A stretch of DNA of 64,000 nucleotides. Source: Prosopis cineraria (lineage: Eukaryota; Streptophyta; Magnoliopsida; Fabales; Fabaceae). Below are positions 53,140 through 64,000 of the stretch, in pieces. The stretch spans positions 1 to 64,000 of the forward strand of contig NW_026555437.1 of the NCBI RefSeq assembly GCF_029017545.1. The letters are read 5' to 3'. The translations under genes were made by a program, and so were the position numbers. The notes beneath the pieces are model-generated. The model did no database searches. It was not told where the DNA came from and saw only the letters and a program-made list of their open reading frames with translations. The stretch's first letter is position 1. Each line of letters starts with the position of its first letter.

Positions 53140-54150
53140 AATTCCTAGAAAGATTAAGAGGAAAATATGATTAGTGACTTTGACTACTTCTAGATAGTGG
53201 GAGAATTAGATACAAAGATCAATTAGTCAATAAGTCACTAACCATATGTTTGCACATTCCCTCTTTAATCTTGTTTAAAACTAATAATTATATTTTAATG
53301 CTAGTCATTGAAATAATTTCGACAGCATAACAACTTAAAAAAGAGAGTTTCCCAGGCCTTATCCCCTCTTCCTATTAATCTAAATGACAACAACAACAAC
53401 ATCCACAACAACTAACACATAAAGTTATATTCAAGAATAATTTAAAAAAAATTGATAGTATATATAACGGCTTAAAATGAGTATTACCAGGTCTTTATGC
53501 CTTTAAAAAAATCAAGTTATCCATAATGAGACTATATATGATCTAACAACAATAATAACAACATTAATAAGAAACTCAATTTTAATTAAAATCATATTAA
53601 ACCACATCAAACACTATATAAATATCAATTTAAAATATCAAAAATATTAAAAACAAGGTAATTAGGTGGTATACTATTTTCATATCCTTAATGAATCTCC
53701 TCATATCAATAAAATAATTGGATGATCCCTTAATTCATAATTAAGTACCCAAAAACTCAAAACTTCAAACACTCACTGAGAAGAATAACAATGCAGATCA
53801 AAATAAATAACACAAAAATTATTTATTACGTATGAAAATCAAAATCAACAACCCATACATTCAAAATGAAGATTAATGATTGGGAAAGCAAGAACCTACC
53901 TCAACAAGAAGAGGGAACACCGACTGTGCAAAAAAAGAGATGAGATTCTAATGCAGAGTGATAGAGACTGAGAATCCCAACGAACGAGTGCCCATGAGAC
54001 TTATGGAGGCCGAGAATCAAAAACCCCTCAAAATCAAGACTGAAAATGTGTTTTTTGACAGTTAGAGTGACGAAAAATGGGTTTCGGTGGCTCTGGGTTT
54101 GTTTCTGAAGACGAAGGATTTGCAGAAATGGAGAGCGAAAAAGAAATCTG
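53140..54150 (-). promoter_or_regulatory. upstream region of the TNP2 gene
   Basis: No coding frame. AT-rich sequence between the TNP2 start and the right subterminal repeats. A more gene-leader-like stretch at 53890-54150 on the minus strand ('ctctccatttctgcaaatcc', 'aaacccagagcc') probably holds the first non-coding exon and promoter. CACTA transposase genes are usually transcribed from near one end. The exact start cannot be read. Confidence 0.4.
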
Positions 54151-54159
54151 GAGGGAATT

Positions 54160-54575
54160 TAAATGACAATACTTGATGGTTATTTCATAATAACCGTCAA
54201 GTATTACATATTTGACGCTTGTTTTAAAACAACCGTCAAGTATATGGCAGACAAACTTGACGGTTATTTCAAAACAAGCGTCAAGTATGTGAAAAAATTT
54301 AATTTTTTTTTCTACTATTAATTTGACGTTTGTTTATTGAAGACCGACGTGTAAATTTTAGCTTTATATGACGGTTATTTATAAAAAACGTCAAATATAT
54401 ATATTTGATGGTTATCTTTAAATAACTGTCAAGTATTTACTTAAATATTTGACGCTTGTTTCATAGAAACTGTCAAGTATTCTCTACCTTTTTTATTTGT
54501 CATTTTTTAAAAATAAATATCAATTATAGGGCGTCAATTATACACCTTTCTGTAGAAGTGACCGTCAAATACTAA
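54160..54575. promoter_or_regulatory. right subterminal repeats of the CACTA element
   Basis: At least ten copies of TTGACG(G/C)TTAT/GTTT or its complement, again often paired (for example 54171-54213, 54222-54242, 54256-54287, 54318-54352, 54400-54436, 54450-54478). They mirror the left end. A further pair at 55070-55160 leads to the terminal CACTTTCATAG. Confidence 0.85.
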
Positions 54576-54844
54576 AATAATCTTATTAAGTTAGTATACA
54601 TAATCAAGCTAAGTTATATATAAATTATAAATAAATATTTTTTTATTTTTTTGAATTATTTCAAAAAAATTTCTTCAAATTATAATCAAGCTAAGTTATA
54701 CATAAATACTTTAATAATGATCTTATTAAGTTAGTATACATAATTAAGCTAAGTTATATATAAATTATAAATGAATATTTTTTTGAATTATTTCAAAAAA
54801 ATTTCTTCAAATTATAATCAAGCTAAGTTATACATAAATACTTA
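54572..54844. repeat. two-copy ~140-bp tandem repeat in the CACTA right end
   Basis: 'tcttattaagttagtata' begins at 54581 and 54721, and 'aatcaagctaagttatacat' recurs at the end of each copy. The second copy lacks a short T/A-rich segment. It splits the subterminal repeat clusters at 54.2-54.6 and 55.1 kb. Confidence 0.8.
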
Positions 54845-55174
54845 CTTACATGCATTGAAATGTTAAAGTTGTATAGATGTTATGATATGCAAATGGCATT
54901 GTAAACTACTTGACACATTACGCACTTGATGTTTAGTTTGGTATACACATGTTGTCTACTCTATCTATTGAACTCTACTTTTCACTACCACGAGATTATT
55001 TAAATAAGACTATTCATATTTAATAGTTATTTAAAATAAGCAACAAATAAAATAGGTGAAGAATACTGTCAAGTAAAGTTGGCTGTAATATATGTCGCAA
55101 TGTTACTTGACCATTATACATCGTCAAGTATCAACAAAAATAAGCGTCAAGTGTGGGCATATTCTATGAAAGTG

Positions 55175-56209
55175 TTTCCTCATCTGGTTCTTGTTCTTCA
55201 AATTAATCAAACTATTTAATTGTTAATGTTAAATTTGTTGGGATTATTATTGGATGAGAATTGTAAACTTGATTGTTTAATTTATGTTAATATTTGAATT
55301 ATGGAAATTATATATAAACTTATTAAAGTTTATTTATTTTAAATTATAAAGTTTTTGGAAAGTATTCCCTATTATTATCTTGAGATTGACTCTATTAAAG
55401 AAACTTTAATGAAATCTAAACTAATATAGATCGAGTCAAGATAAGATCCTTTCTATTTTGATAATGAAATATCCACTTATATTTTTAATTTGAATTTTTT
55501 TGTTTAGCATCTTCTTTTAATTTATCACATATCCACCCATTTCCTATATCAAATATAAAAAGAATAATTATTTAAAATGACTATTAACAAGATTTATATG
55601 ATTAAAATAAAATTTTTATTAAAATATTTTTTAAGATACTTGAAAAATTATAGATAAAATTTATTTTTAATAAATAAGGGGAAGCATTTAACATGGGAGA
55701 AGGTAAAAATTTAATAATTTATTTATTAATTTTTAAGAAAAATATGGAAAAAAGTAGAAGATATTTAACGTAAACTAATATAATACATACTTATAAATAA
55801 ATTATATACTTAATTATTTTCATTTAAAAATAACAATAAAATTTAAAAATTGATTAAACTTTTTATAAGAAAATTATTTAATATTTAAAAATTATTTCAT
55901 TTTAAGTTCATATTCCTAACAAAAATAATATTGGGAGAATTACATTCAAGTTTCACATAAAAAAATTAATTACTGTAAAGTCTATTGACAACTGAACTAA
56001 GAAAATTGACAACACAATCAGTTATCAATCTCCAAAGTTAAGTTATTAATGAACTTTGTAGTAATTAATTTTCTTGTGTGGCACTTCAATGTAATTCTTT
56101 CAATAATATTTTCTACAACAAAAATAATATTTTATTAAAAAATATAATATAGATAAGTCCTTTTCTATTAAAAACATATTTTAATGGTCCTTGTATGTGA
56201 TTTTCTCAA
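55175..56209. other. no gene recognised
   Basis: Very AT-rich with no open frame of note. The segment 55930-56105 contains a loose inverted pair ('gagaattacattcaagtttcac' and 'gtggcacttcaatgtaattctt'), possibly a degraded MITE. Confidence 0.4.
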
Positions 56210-57474
56210 AAAAAAAAATTTATGTAATTACTTTAAATGTCTCCGCCAAAAGTTTCTTAACAAAAATCATTAAAAATTAAAAATAATTTATGTAATTACT
56301 TTTAGCTATGATAGTTTGTCACTGCCAAAAATATTTTCATAAAAATAATTAAAAAATTAAAAATAAGTAATGTAATTACTTGTAGCGGCTATTACTACAA
56401 AAATTTAAACATAAGATGCCATAAAAAATGACAGTTAAAAAAAATACGTCATATATGAGTGAGGCAGGTGATGGCCAGGCCATAAATAATGGGTGTTTAA
56501 ACACCCATCATTTATTGTCAGATCTTTAAATAATGGGTACTTAAAACACCCATCATTTAAAGGTAAAAAACCTTTTGATTTCTTAATTTAAAAAAATAAA
56601 AAAATAAATTAACCTTTAAATGATGGGTGTTTATAACACCCATCATTTAAAGGTCTGATAACAAATGATGGATGTTTAAATACCTATCATTTATTATTGC
56701 ATAACATTTCATTTTTTGGAAGGAAAAAAAAATTTAAACTTTAAATGACGGGTATTTAAAACACCTGTCATTAAAATACCCACCATTTAAAGTCATAACA
56801 ATATATGACTGGTGTTTAAAACACCCGTTATATATTTGGAAATAAATGATAGGCATTAAAATACCCTTCATTTATTCCCTTTTTTAATCAATTTTGTAGG
56901 TTCATTTTTTATCCCCACCCATTTATCTTCTCGCGTATCCTCTCTTCTCCACTTGCACACAAAATCAATAGAAATCTCTCTCAATCTTCCTCCACTGTTG
57001 CCATCAACCATCTTCTCCAATGTGAAAGCACCACCACCTACGTCATTGGTTGCTGTCTCATGTTCTTCCTCTTTGTGTTTCAATCCTCTCTTCTCCAAGT
57101 GTGATTTCTATAGTTTTTCTTTATTTTCTTCCAATATTATTAGATTTCTAGATTATGGGATTGATTTATTTAATATTATAGATTGTTTTATTTGTTAATT
57201 TTTATTGTTTAAATTTATGCTCATTTGTTGCCCATTTTGGTATTGTATGGTGTCAAAAATTATTAGTATTTAATGTGTTATTAACTTAAGAATGGTAGTG
57301 GATGATATAGTTTGCTGGCAAAGGTATACTTTTGGTGATGACTATGTTTGTCGCCATTAAAAGCTATTAGCAACCAAACTTTTGGTGGTGATCATTTGAC
57401 AGTGAAAGTCATCGCTTAAAACCTTTATCGGTGACTTTTGAACTTTCACTGCCAAAAGTAATTATTTTGTAGTG
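56210..57474. mobile_element. non-coding CACTA-like composite with palindromic repeats
   Basis: The right end ...AATTATTTTGTAGTG at 57474 is the reverse complement of CACTACAAAATAATT, a CACTA terminus. It is preceded by 'cactgccaaaag' and 'gtcatcgctt' repeats. Matching 'gtcactgccaaaa' and 'taattacttttagc' motifs occur at 56220-56390. A second terminus-like ACTACAAAAATTT is at 56394. From it, 56460-56880 is filled with palindromes of TGATGGGTGTTT / AAACACCCATCA. 56881-57230 is gene-leader-like pyrimidine-rich sequence with an 81-codon frame and no recognised motif. Probably one or two nested non-autonomous CACTA elements. Confidence 0.55.
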
Positions 57475-57844
57475 TTTGCAAGCAAGCACTAATATGAAAT
57501 GGATTATTGTTAAAATAGAAATATGGACTTATTTTTTTTAAATATGACTTGTTATTAATTCTTGTTTAAAAATAAGTTTCTTGCCAAGTCCTTGAATATA
57601 ATTCTCCAAATTTCTTACCTATTTTCTACCCACATTTTCATTTGTTTTTTCCATTTAATTTTTATGAAATGACTATTTTATACACCTTTTGATCATTTTG
57701 TTTTTTTTTTATATAAGAGGGAAAAAGATCGTTTAAGTTCAACTTGCAATTTTGGAAATTTTTTGTGTAAAAAGTGAAAATATCAAAATTTTTGGGCCAA
57801 CATTATAATTTTCAAAGATATTGTCAAAAGGTTCCAAAGTTTAA
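57475..57844. other. no gene recognised
   Basis: AT-rich spacer between the CACTA-like end and the MITE at 57845. No feature seen. Confidence 0.4.
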
Positions 57845-58247
57845 GAGCCTGTTCGTTTTCTATTTTTAAAAATAATTTTTTTTTTTTTAAAAAAACTCGA
57901 TTGAAGGAGTTTTTGAATCTAGTTTTTTCCAAAGCCGTACTATTCTCATTTTTTGTTTTAAAAAATAGAAATATCTTAAAATTATTTTCATTTTATTTTT
58001 TCATTTTTAAAATACACTATATTTAATTATTAAAAACTACAGTTACCTTAAACAATAATTATCATAAATCAACACCATTAACCACTGATAATCATCACTA
58101 TTGATCAATTTTTAATTTTAAAATTGTTTTTAAATTAATGCAATCAAACAGATTTTCCTTTTCTTTTATTTTAAAAAATAATTTTAAAATCTATATTGCA
58201 AAAGAATTTTTAAAAATAAAAAAAGAAAATAAAAACCAAACAGGCTG
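57845..58247. mobile_element. 403-bp MITE, PIF/Harbinger (Tourist)-like
   Basis: Ends GAGCCTGTTCGTTTTCTATT and (reverse complement of right end) CAGCCTGTTTGGTTTTTATT form imperfect inverted repeats over some 45 bp, and both continue into TTTTTAAAAAT. Flanked by TAA at 57842-57844 and 58248-58250. Interior is A/T homopolymer-rich with no coding frame. Confidence 0.85.
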
Positions 58248-58588
58248 TAAGATTAAGGCATTTTAGTTCTGTTTTTCTAAGATGAATTTATTTTTAGTTC
58301 ATTCTTCATAATTAAGGAATAATTTACACATCACAACAACATAGGACACATGAACTAGCTTTAATTAGTTTAATTAAATCCTAGGTTGTATTTCACTTAA
58401 GTCTTTGAAGTGTCTTAGGTTGTGAACTAACTAATAGGAACTCCTAGGCACTTTTCTAAGTTATTGTCTTCCACCTCATTAATATTAATTCTTGTCACAT
58501 TACATAATTCCTAAATTGTGAGATTGAATAACTATCACTGGAATCAATTGCGCACAATGTATTTTAATAGTGCTACTATTTGTTTTAG

Positions 58589-58659
58589 GTCATGGAAGAT
58601 GTTAAATATATGCTGCACGAAATCCATCAACTGAAGCCAAAGAAGAATGATCCTAAGGT
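58589..58659 (+). other. possible isolated exon
   Basis: A TTGTTTTAG acceptor is followed by an in-frame ATG and 'MEDVKYMLHEIHQLKPKKND', ending at an AAG|GTTAAA donor-like site. Composition is more gene-like than its surroundings (basic/acidic helix, few A/T-only codons). I do not recognise the family and see no neighbouring exon, so this is a low-confidence call. Confidence 0.2.
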
Positions 58660-59377
58660 TAAATTTACATGCTCAAATCTGATCCCAAGCAAGGGGCATA
58701 AGAGACAATATAATTCCCAATTTTCAGTTTCCCTTTCAAATTATTTCACTTGTATTCTTCCCTTAAGAATACTCGGTAATTTTGCACCTTCACCTTTTTT
58801 TTTTTTATTGAATACTGACCTCAAATTGATTTACATTTTGTGCTCATTTTCTGGATATTCCATGATGTGTAAGATTGGCTAATTCACCTTTATTTCTCCC
58901 CTCCAAGACATTTTTAACTATTTTTTTGCCAACTATTTTCAAAAAAATTAAGGAAATAAGTTAAAATCAATATAAAAAAGTAAATTGGTTAAAATTATTT
59001 AAATGTTAACAACAAAAATGTACCTTCAATCCTATAACTTTATATCAGGTTTCACTTTAGTTTTTTAATTTTATGAAGTATTTTCTTAGTCTTTGGATGA
59101 TATATTCTGTTTTTTCATATTTATTATTCATTTTATTTTTTTTTCATGAGAGCATTATATACAAAAACGTCATTAAATTTGTGGTATGGTTTTTGTTGAA
59201 AGGAAAACAACACATAGATGCAGATAAGTTGGAATTAGTTTCTTTTAATGTACCTTGATTATGAAAGGAAAAATGTAATAAAGCAATAAAATCAAAATTG
59301 AAAGAGTACTATTGGGCTTTTGCCCCTTCTTTCTTTAAAAAAAAATGAAAGAGAGGAACCAGTTTTTGCATAGCTTT

Positions 59378-59410
<33 letters not shown>

Positions 59411-59929
59411 TTTTTTGCACTACAGAACTTTTGCATAACTTTTGGTTCCTCCATCCACGTATCCTAATAACTCCTTCAATATCAGCCCATATCTCCCAAG
59501 CCCAATTAATATTTGCCTCACATTTCCAGTCCATATATATTGCCTTAGCCCATTCTTTTGCCATTAGCATCACACTATAACAATTGTATTTTTAACTGAA
59601 TTTAAAATATAAAATGCAATTCTATATTAATTCTATAACGCTTCTTCTATTTTCATCCTATTGAGCCCTTCTTCCTCCTCATCGAGCCCTTTTCCCTCAT
59701 TTTAGGTTGAGATTCCTTGGTGTTAATTGTTTACATTTATTTTTATTTTTATACTATTTATTTAATACTTTATATGTTGGGAAAGAGTAGATAACCTCCA
59801 AAAACCTCATAAATCATGACTTTTAAACTCATAAACTAAATTTTTTTTCTCCCTTATAAATATAGTTCACATATTTCCTTCCATATTTTGATCATCTTAT
59901 TTTTATTTTTATTTTTTTAATCTATTCCA
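58660..59929. other. no gene recognised
   Basis: AT-rich. Contains a (TTTTG)n run at about 59378-59404 and a C/T-rich patch at 59640-59700. Short frames have no motif. Confidence 0.4.
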
Positions 59930-60270
59930 TTCCATTTTTTCCATCTTAACTGTTGAGTAGACCTCAATGTCACACTCCATTTCACACAAAACAACTTATA
60001 AATATTTGAGACTCAATTTCAAAACAAAAATTCTATTTTTGTTTTGACCGACCACAAATCAAAATAATACAATGATAGTGAAAATGTGACCCCTCATCAA
60101 CATGATAACAGAAGAAATTATACAACACGTAATATTTTATTTCTCATTCTTGGCGTCAACTTTTTTTAGGGGACATCATTCAATTTTTCATAGTGATTTG
60201 TGTCCTTAATAAGTATTTTTCTTATGAGTCAGGCCATGGTGACATGATATTACTTGAGGTATAACTAAAC
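59930..60270. repeat. dispersed repeat copy A
   Basis: Shares ordered landmarks with 62095-62365: 'gagtagacct', 'ccactcc..tttcacac.aaa.a.cttgtaaata', 'gaccacaaatcaaaat', 'atgataacagaagaaatta', 'tacaacacg', 'tttctcattctt', 'aggggacatcattcaat' and 'gatttgtgtcc'. No coding frame. Confidence 0.75.
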
Positions 60271-62094
60271 CCAACCATGCAATTTTAAAAATTAAATCCA
60301 ATAATCCGATATCTAAATTAAAAGGAGCATGATCTAGAAAATGAGCTAGTTGGGATAGGGTCTAGCAACCCAATCCAAAGAGAACATCTCCGTAGCAAGT
60401 TTTCAGTTCTTTAGAATTCACTAAAATCAGCATTTGCTACGTGAATGCTCAAAATTCACACTGCTATCAACCATAGTTAAGTTTACTACGTACGCAACTT
60501 TGTTAGACCACATAAGTGCATGTATTGAATTTGTTAATTAAATGTATATGTGTATTGACAAATAACAAACCTCTTGGAGATTTTGGTAAAATTTAATAAC
60601 ATGGCCATATTATTTATATGGCATTTTTGACTTTGAGTGGACCTCAAAAGTTTGCAGACTTTTAATTGACTATATCTGGCTATCAATTTTTATTTATTGG
60701 TATATTGCATACTTAACTTGTGAGTTGTGACTAAATCTCAAAGGCCTTTGAGCAGACGACTTTAACAGAGCTAAAAACACTATCAAAAACACTAAAAAGA
60801 AACAATTAATGCAACATGACACAGTTGGAAATTTCAAGAATCCTTTGCCCGAAAACAAAATTTCAAGGATCCCAAAGTAATATTTCATACTCTTTTCCTT
60901 GTTATATACAAATTACTTCTAATTACATTACTGGAATTAGGAAGAGGCAGTTAAATTATGATTGTTGTTCAAAATAAAAGAAATTTTCTAATTTAGTCTT
61001 GTTAAATATTTTATTCTCAAAAATATTCTCTCTCTCATATATAACACTATATTTTAATCTACTAAGAAAATTGTGAAAAAGTAAAATAGGAAAAAAACCT
61101 AATTAATGATGATTGACTTTTTTTATATACACAAAGTGATTAATAATATCATTTACGTGGTAATTATTATGAATGTAAAACTGTAAAAGTAATGCAGTAA
61201 CAATATGTTGGATTGGGTAAATAAACAAGATGCAAAACAATATTCAATTTTTCTCAGCTAAAGACTCTCATTCTTTAGCTAGATTTTTCTTCTCAAATGC
61301 ATAGGATACAATTAGTGCGTGTTTCACGGAAATGTCCCATAATAAAATATATATCCCAAAAGTATTTAGTCTTTAATTGACTTCTTTTAGGGGTCAACAA
61401 TTAATCTTTCAAAGTAATTGTGTCCTTGCCACATGTTTTTCCTATGAGTTAGACCATGTTCCCATTTGTAGAAAAGTATAGTAATACTAAGACTATAAGT
61501 TTATTATTACAGGCTTATTAGAAATTTGTAAATTTTATTAATAAATTTAGAATTTCAATAATTTCCAAGTTTAAATACTTCACATGGATTAACAAAAATA
61601 GTCTAAATTTATTTGTATTAACTTAATAATTATGCTTATATAAGCATACCAAAAGATCAGAGTCTTTAATTAGTCATACAGTTTGTTATCTATATTTTAA
61701 TCACTGTTCATTATTATCTATGTTAGTGCCAGTATTTGTAACAAACGAACAGTAATTACCAAAATATGCAAAGCATTTAACTACTTCACATGGATTAATA
61801 AACATAGTTAAAAGTGATTTGTCTCACTGCAATGGTAAATAATTGTAACTACTTTTCAAGATCACCTTTCAATTAAATCAATGGATATTGATCTCTCTCT
61901 ACAATATAATTTATCAAGGGCATTTATAGAAAAGAGGAATTTAATATTATTAATTTTTTATTACCAATTTTTTGTTGGTGTTAAAAATAGCGTGTTTCAT
62001 GGAAATGTCCCTTAAAAAAGAAAAAACACACATATCCCTAAAGTCATCAAACTTTAATTGATTATAACTATCGACTTTTTATTTGTAGATATAT
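60271..62094. other. no gene recognised; partial repeat copy
   Basis: AT-rich. 61318-61465 carries a shorter version of the repeat ('gtttcacggaaatgtccc', 'ttgacttcttttaggggtcaa', 'ttgtgtccttg', 'atgagttagaccatg'). 61988-62060 repeats 'gtttcatggaaatgtccc' again. Nothing else identifiable. Confidence 0.5.
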
Positions 62095-62365
62095 GGTATC
62101 CATGACTTATGAGTAGACCTTTCCACTCCCTTTTACACGAAATAGCTTGTAAATATCTCAAATTCATTGTAGATAAAATCACAGTTTCCATTGTCACCAA
62201 CCACAAATCAAAATGCAACGATAATTTAAATGTGGGCACTACTCATGAATATGATAACAGAAGAAATTATACAACACGCAATTTTCTTTCTCATTCTTTG
62301 TATCAACTTCTTTTAGGGGAAAACATTCAATCATTCACATTGATTTGTGTCCACATCATGACTTA
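62095..62365. repeat. dispersed repeat copy B
   Basis: Second copy of the block at 59930-60270, in the same orientation and about 2.15 kb downstream. A reversed fragment ('tgaaatggagtgtgacc..aaggtctac') is at 63170-63206, so the family is present in both orientations. Confidence 0.75.
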
Positions 62366-63732
62366 GACCGACCTAAACCCAACAATACAATTTTAAAAAT
62401 CAAGTCCAATAATCAGGACTTCATAGCTTATGGTTCACTAATTTTTATATCGGTTATTTTATATTTTATATTCAGGAAAAAGTATATAATCTCTAAAACT
62501 TCATTCAGGGTTTGCTTTAATCTAAAAAATTATCTTTGATCGCATAATTTTAAGGATTTCAAAATGGCATTAATTATTATTACCAATGTTAAACTTAACC
62601 CACAAGTAAATGAAGCTACGCTGTTTCTTGTATCATTCATAAGAAGTTGTTTCTTGTCAAAAGGATTATGACTACCATCAAGCATGCCAGGGGTTAATTA
62701 AATATATCTATGTGCATTAACAAGTATTTTAGAGATGTATACCGTACAATATCATGTTATTGTGACCAATATTCAGCTTTGAACCAAAATCAGTTCATAT
62801 TATAAACACGTTATCTTTAATTATTTTTAATAATTATAATTTATAAATCAAATTTACAAATTGAGTTTAAATTTTGTTACGATGTTATTCTTCAATATAA
62901 TCTTTCAAAATATTTTTCTTTTAAATTGCATATAACTACCACTCCAAGTCTCTGACGTAAAAAGTGGATTATTACATTGAGTGTTGTTATTTTTTAAGAA
63001 ATACATACTATTTTTTTACATGTAATATATGAAATTTTTCAAATAATAATTAAAAGCCACACTATTTACATATATTTTTTAAGTCAACTGTGCAATTTTT
63101 CTTTGGGTAAATTAAGATGATACTACCAAAATAAAATAAACTTAAAGAAGATATATAAAAGTTGTTTCGTGTGAAATGGAGTGTGACCTTAAGGTCTACT
63201 TACAAATCAAATACTCCATGAGAAATGGGTGGTTGATATGTACATCCAATCAATTAAAGTATGAAGACTTGTATCTTTTTTGATATCCCACTATTACTTT
63301 TATTTTAGGGTACTCTCCATGGCCTACCAGCTAGACTATAACCATAAATGAAATAAAGCAATGGAAATGCAATGAAATCATCATTTAATAGAAACTTCAG
63401 GAGTAAGGCAAAAAATAACATTTTAGTATAAATTGAAAAAATAGCGATGCATATCCTTGTCACTTTGTAGGTCGCATTAAAAACAAAAAATTCTATGTTG
63501 TTCAATTTCTTCTGCCATCACTTTGAGTTTGAAGATTTCTTCAGCCTACAGGGCCTTAAAGAACCCCAGAAAAGTATTTAATTTAGTAATGAGAAGAAGT
63601 TTTTTTTTTCTTTTATGAAAGTATAATTTCATCCGTTGAACCCATTTGTCACCTAATTGTAGGAGCAGGGACATAGTATTTATGGCATCTTTAATATAAG
63701 AAGACTCACACTTAAGGAGGAAAAAGTTAGGT
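62366..63732. other. no gene recognised
   Basis: AT-rich sequence with a reversed piece of the repeat above at 63170-63206. No coding or RNA feature seen. Confidence 0.4.
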
Positions 63733-63933
63733 TGTGCAAGTATGAGTGGACTTGAGCCAATATGAAAAATCTCACATCGAATAAAATTAAGGCTTGATAA
63801 CTAATGTATAATGAAGTAAAAGTATCCATAAATTATTTATTGAGATTTTTAGTTAAGATGTAGTATCTCTCTACTATTCTTGTCCATTTATTCTCTTGTA
63901 TTACTTTTGAGTAGTTACTCCTCATTCTTGACA
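63733..63933 (+). repeat. short copia/TRIM-type LTR
   Basis: About 201 bp starting TGTGCAAGTATGAG and ending TTCTTGACA. It contains 'aaaatctcacatcg', the variant of the (G)TCCCACATCG string found near the start of many plant Ty1/copia and TRIM LTRs, and a pyrimidine-rich 3' half. It is followed two bases later by a primer-binding site. The partner LTR would lie beyond the window. Confidence 0.6.
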
Positions 63934-63935
63934 AG

Positions 63936-63947
63936 TGATATCAGAAC
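63936..63947 (+). promoter_or_regulatory. primer-binding site of the short LTR element
   Basis: TGATATCAGAAC, two mismatches from TGGTATCAGAGC, complementary to initiator-Met tRNA. Its position right after the LTR end supports the LTR call. Confidence 0.6.
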
Positions 63948-64000
63948 TCAATAACCAGATGTCACCCAAGACATGGAAAAGCCCATATTGCACACACATT

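Larger units (their letters stand above)
44812..55174 (-). mobile_element. CACTA (En/Spm-type) DNA transposon, 10.4 kb
   Basis: Left end CACTACTATAAAAAATACTC and right end (reverse complement) CACTTTCATAGAATATGCCC align over 31 bp down to a shared CTTGACGC. Both ends carry many TTGACGGTT-type subterminal repeats. Inside, on the minus strand, are a TNP2 transposase gene (50.05-53.14 kb) and a TNP1-like gene fused to a Ulp1 protease (45.6-49.8 kb). Flanking triplets (ACC, TTT) do not match, so the 3-bp duplication has decayed or an end is misplaced. Both genes are broken. Two MITEs have inserted into it. Confidence 0.9.

Noticed and set aside
1..64000. tRNA, rRNA or snoRNA genes
   Set aside because: No cloverleaf-like A/B box pairs or rRNA-like blocks were noticed. 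TGGTATCAGAGC strings are retroelement primer-binding sites, not tRNA genes.

Overview
The window is plant nuclear DNA, almost certainly from a eudicot. It is visibly AT-rich, has no bacterial-style gene packing, and is built from plant transposon families: Ty3/gypsy chromoviruses, a CACTA (En/Spm) element with TNP2 and a TNP1-like gene, a MULE transposase remnant, PIF/Harbinger-like and hAT-like MITEs, and a small TRIM/copia-like LTR. I found no rRNA, tRNA, CRISPR or intact host gene. Nearly every coding region is a broken transposon gene.

Layout. 1-24.8 kb is a nest of Ty3/gypsy elements of Tekay/Del type. A minus-strand element (LTR about 2061-3402, pol 3403-3743 and 20569-22936) was split by a plus-strand element with about 3-kb LTRs (3744-20563). 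That element was split in its integrase by a 6.6-kb sequence with inverted arms of about 450 bp and a TTAAG target duplication (9748-16394), which itself holds LTR-like blocks. A chimeric LTR fragment follows (22939-24775). 25.3-28.2 kb is a three-copy tandem repeat of roughly 0.95 kb, one copy carrying a 699-bp MITE. 31.2-37.1 kb holds a decayed multi-exon Ulp1-type (C48) protease gene with an HMG-box-like start, a ten-copy 127-bp satellite and, on the opposite strand, the C-terminal part of a MULE transposase. Together these may be remains of a Ulp1-carrying MULE.

38,626-43,739 is a structurally complete but mutationally dead Reina-like chromovirus with short LTRs and a perfect TTATG duplication. 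44,812-55,174 is a 10.4-kb CACTA element transcribed right to left. It has a TNP2 transposase gene (with DUF4218/DUF4216-like parts), a TNP1-like gene fused to a Ulp1 cysteine protease whose His/Asp/Cys residues are kept, and palindromic subterminal repeats built on TTGACGGTT. Two younger MITEs sit in exons of the TNP1-Ulp1 gene: a 973-bp hAT-like element with an 8-bp duplication, and a 243-bp PIF/Harbinger-like element made of GGGGA runs. 56.2-57.5 kb is a second, non-coding CACTA-like composite. 57.8-58.2 kb is a MITE. The right end is AT-rich DNA with duplicated blocks and a small LTR with a primer-binding site.

How it fits together: this is heterochromatin-like DNA layered by successive insertions. 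The order can be read from which element interrupts which. The most interesting points are the two independent transposon-associated Ulp1 proteases, the long inverted-arm element with LTR-like ends, the G-rich MITE, and the 127-bp satellite. All coordinates of decayed elements are by eye and approximate unless a target-site duplication or terminal motif fixes them.
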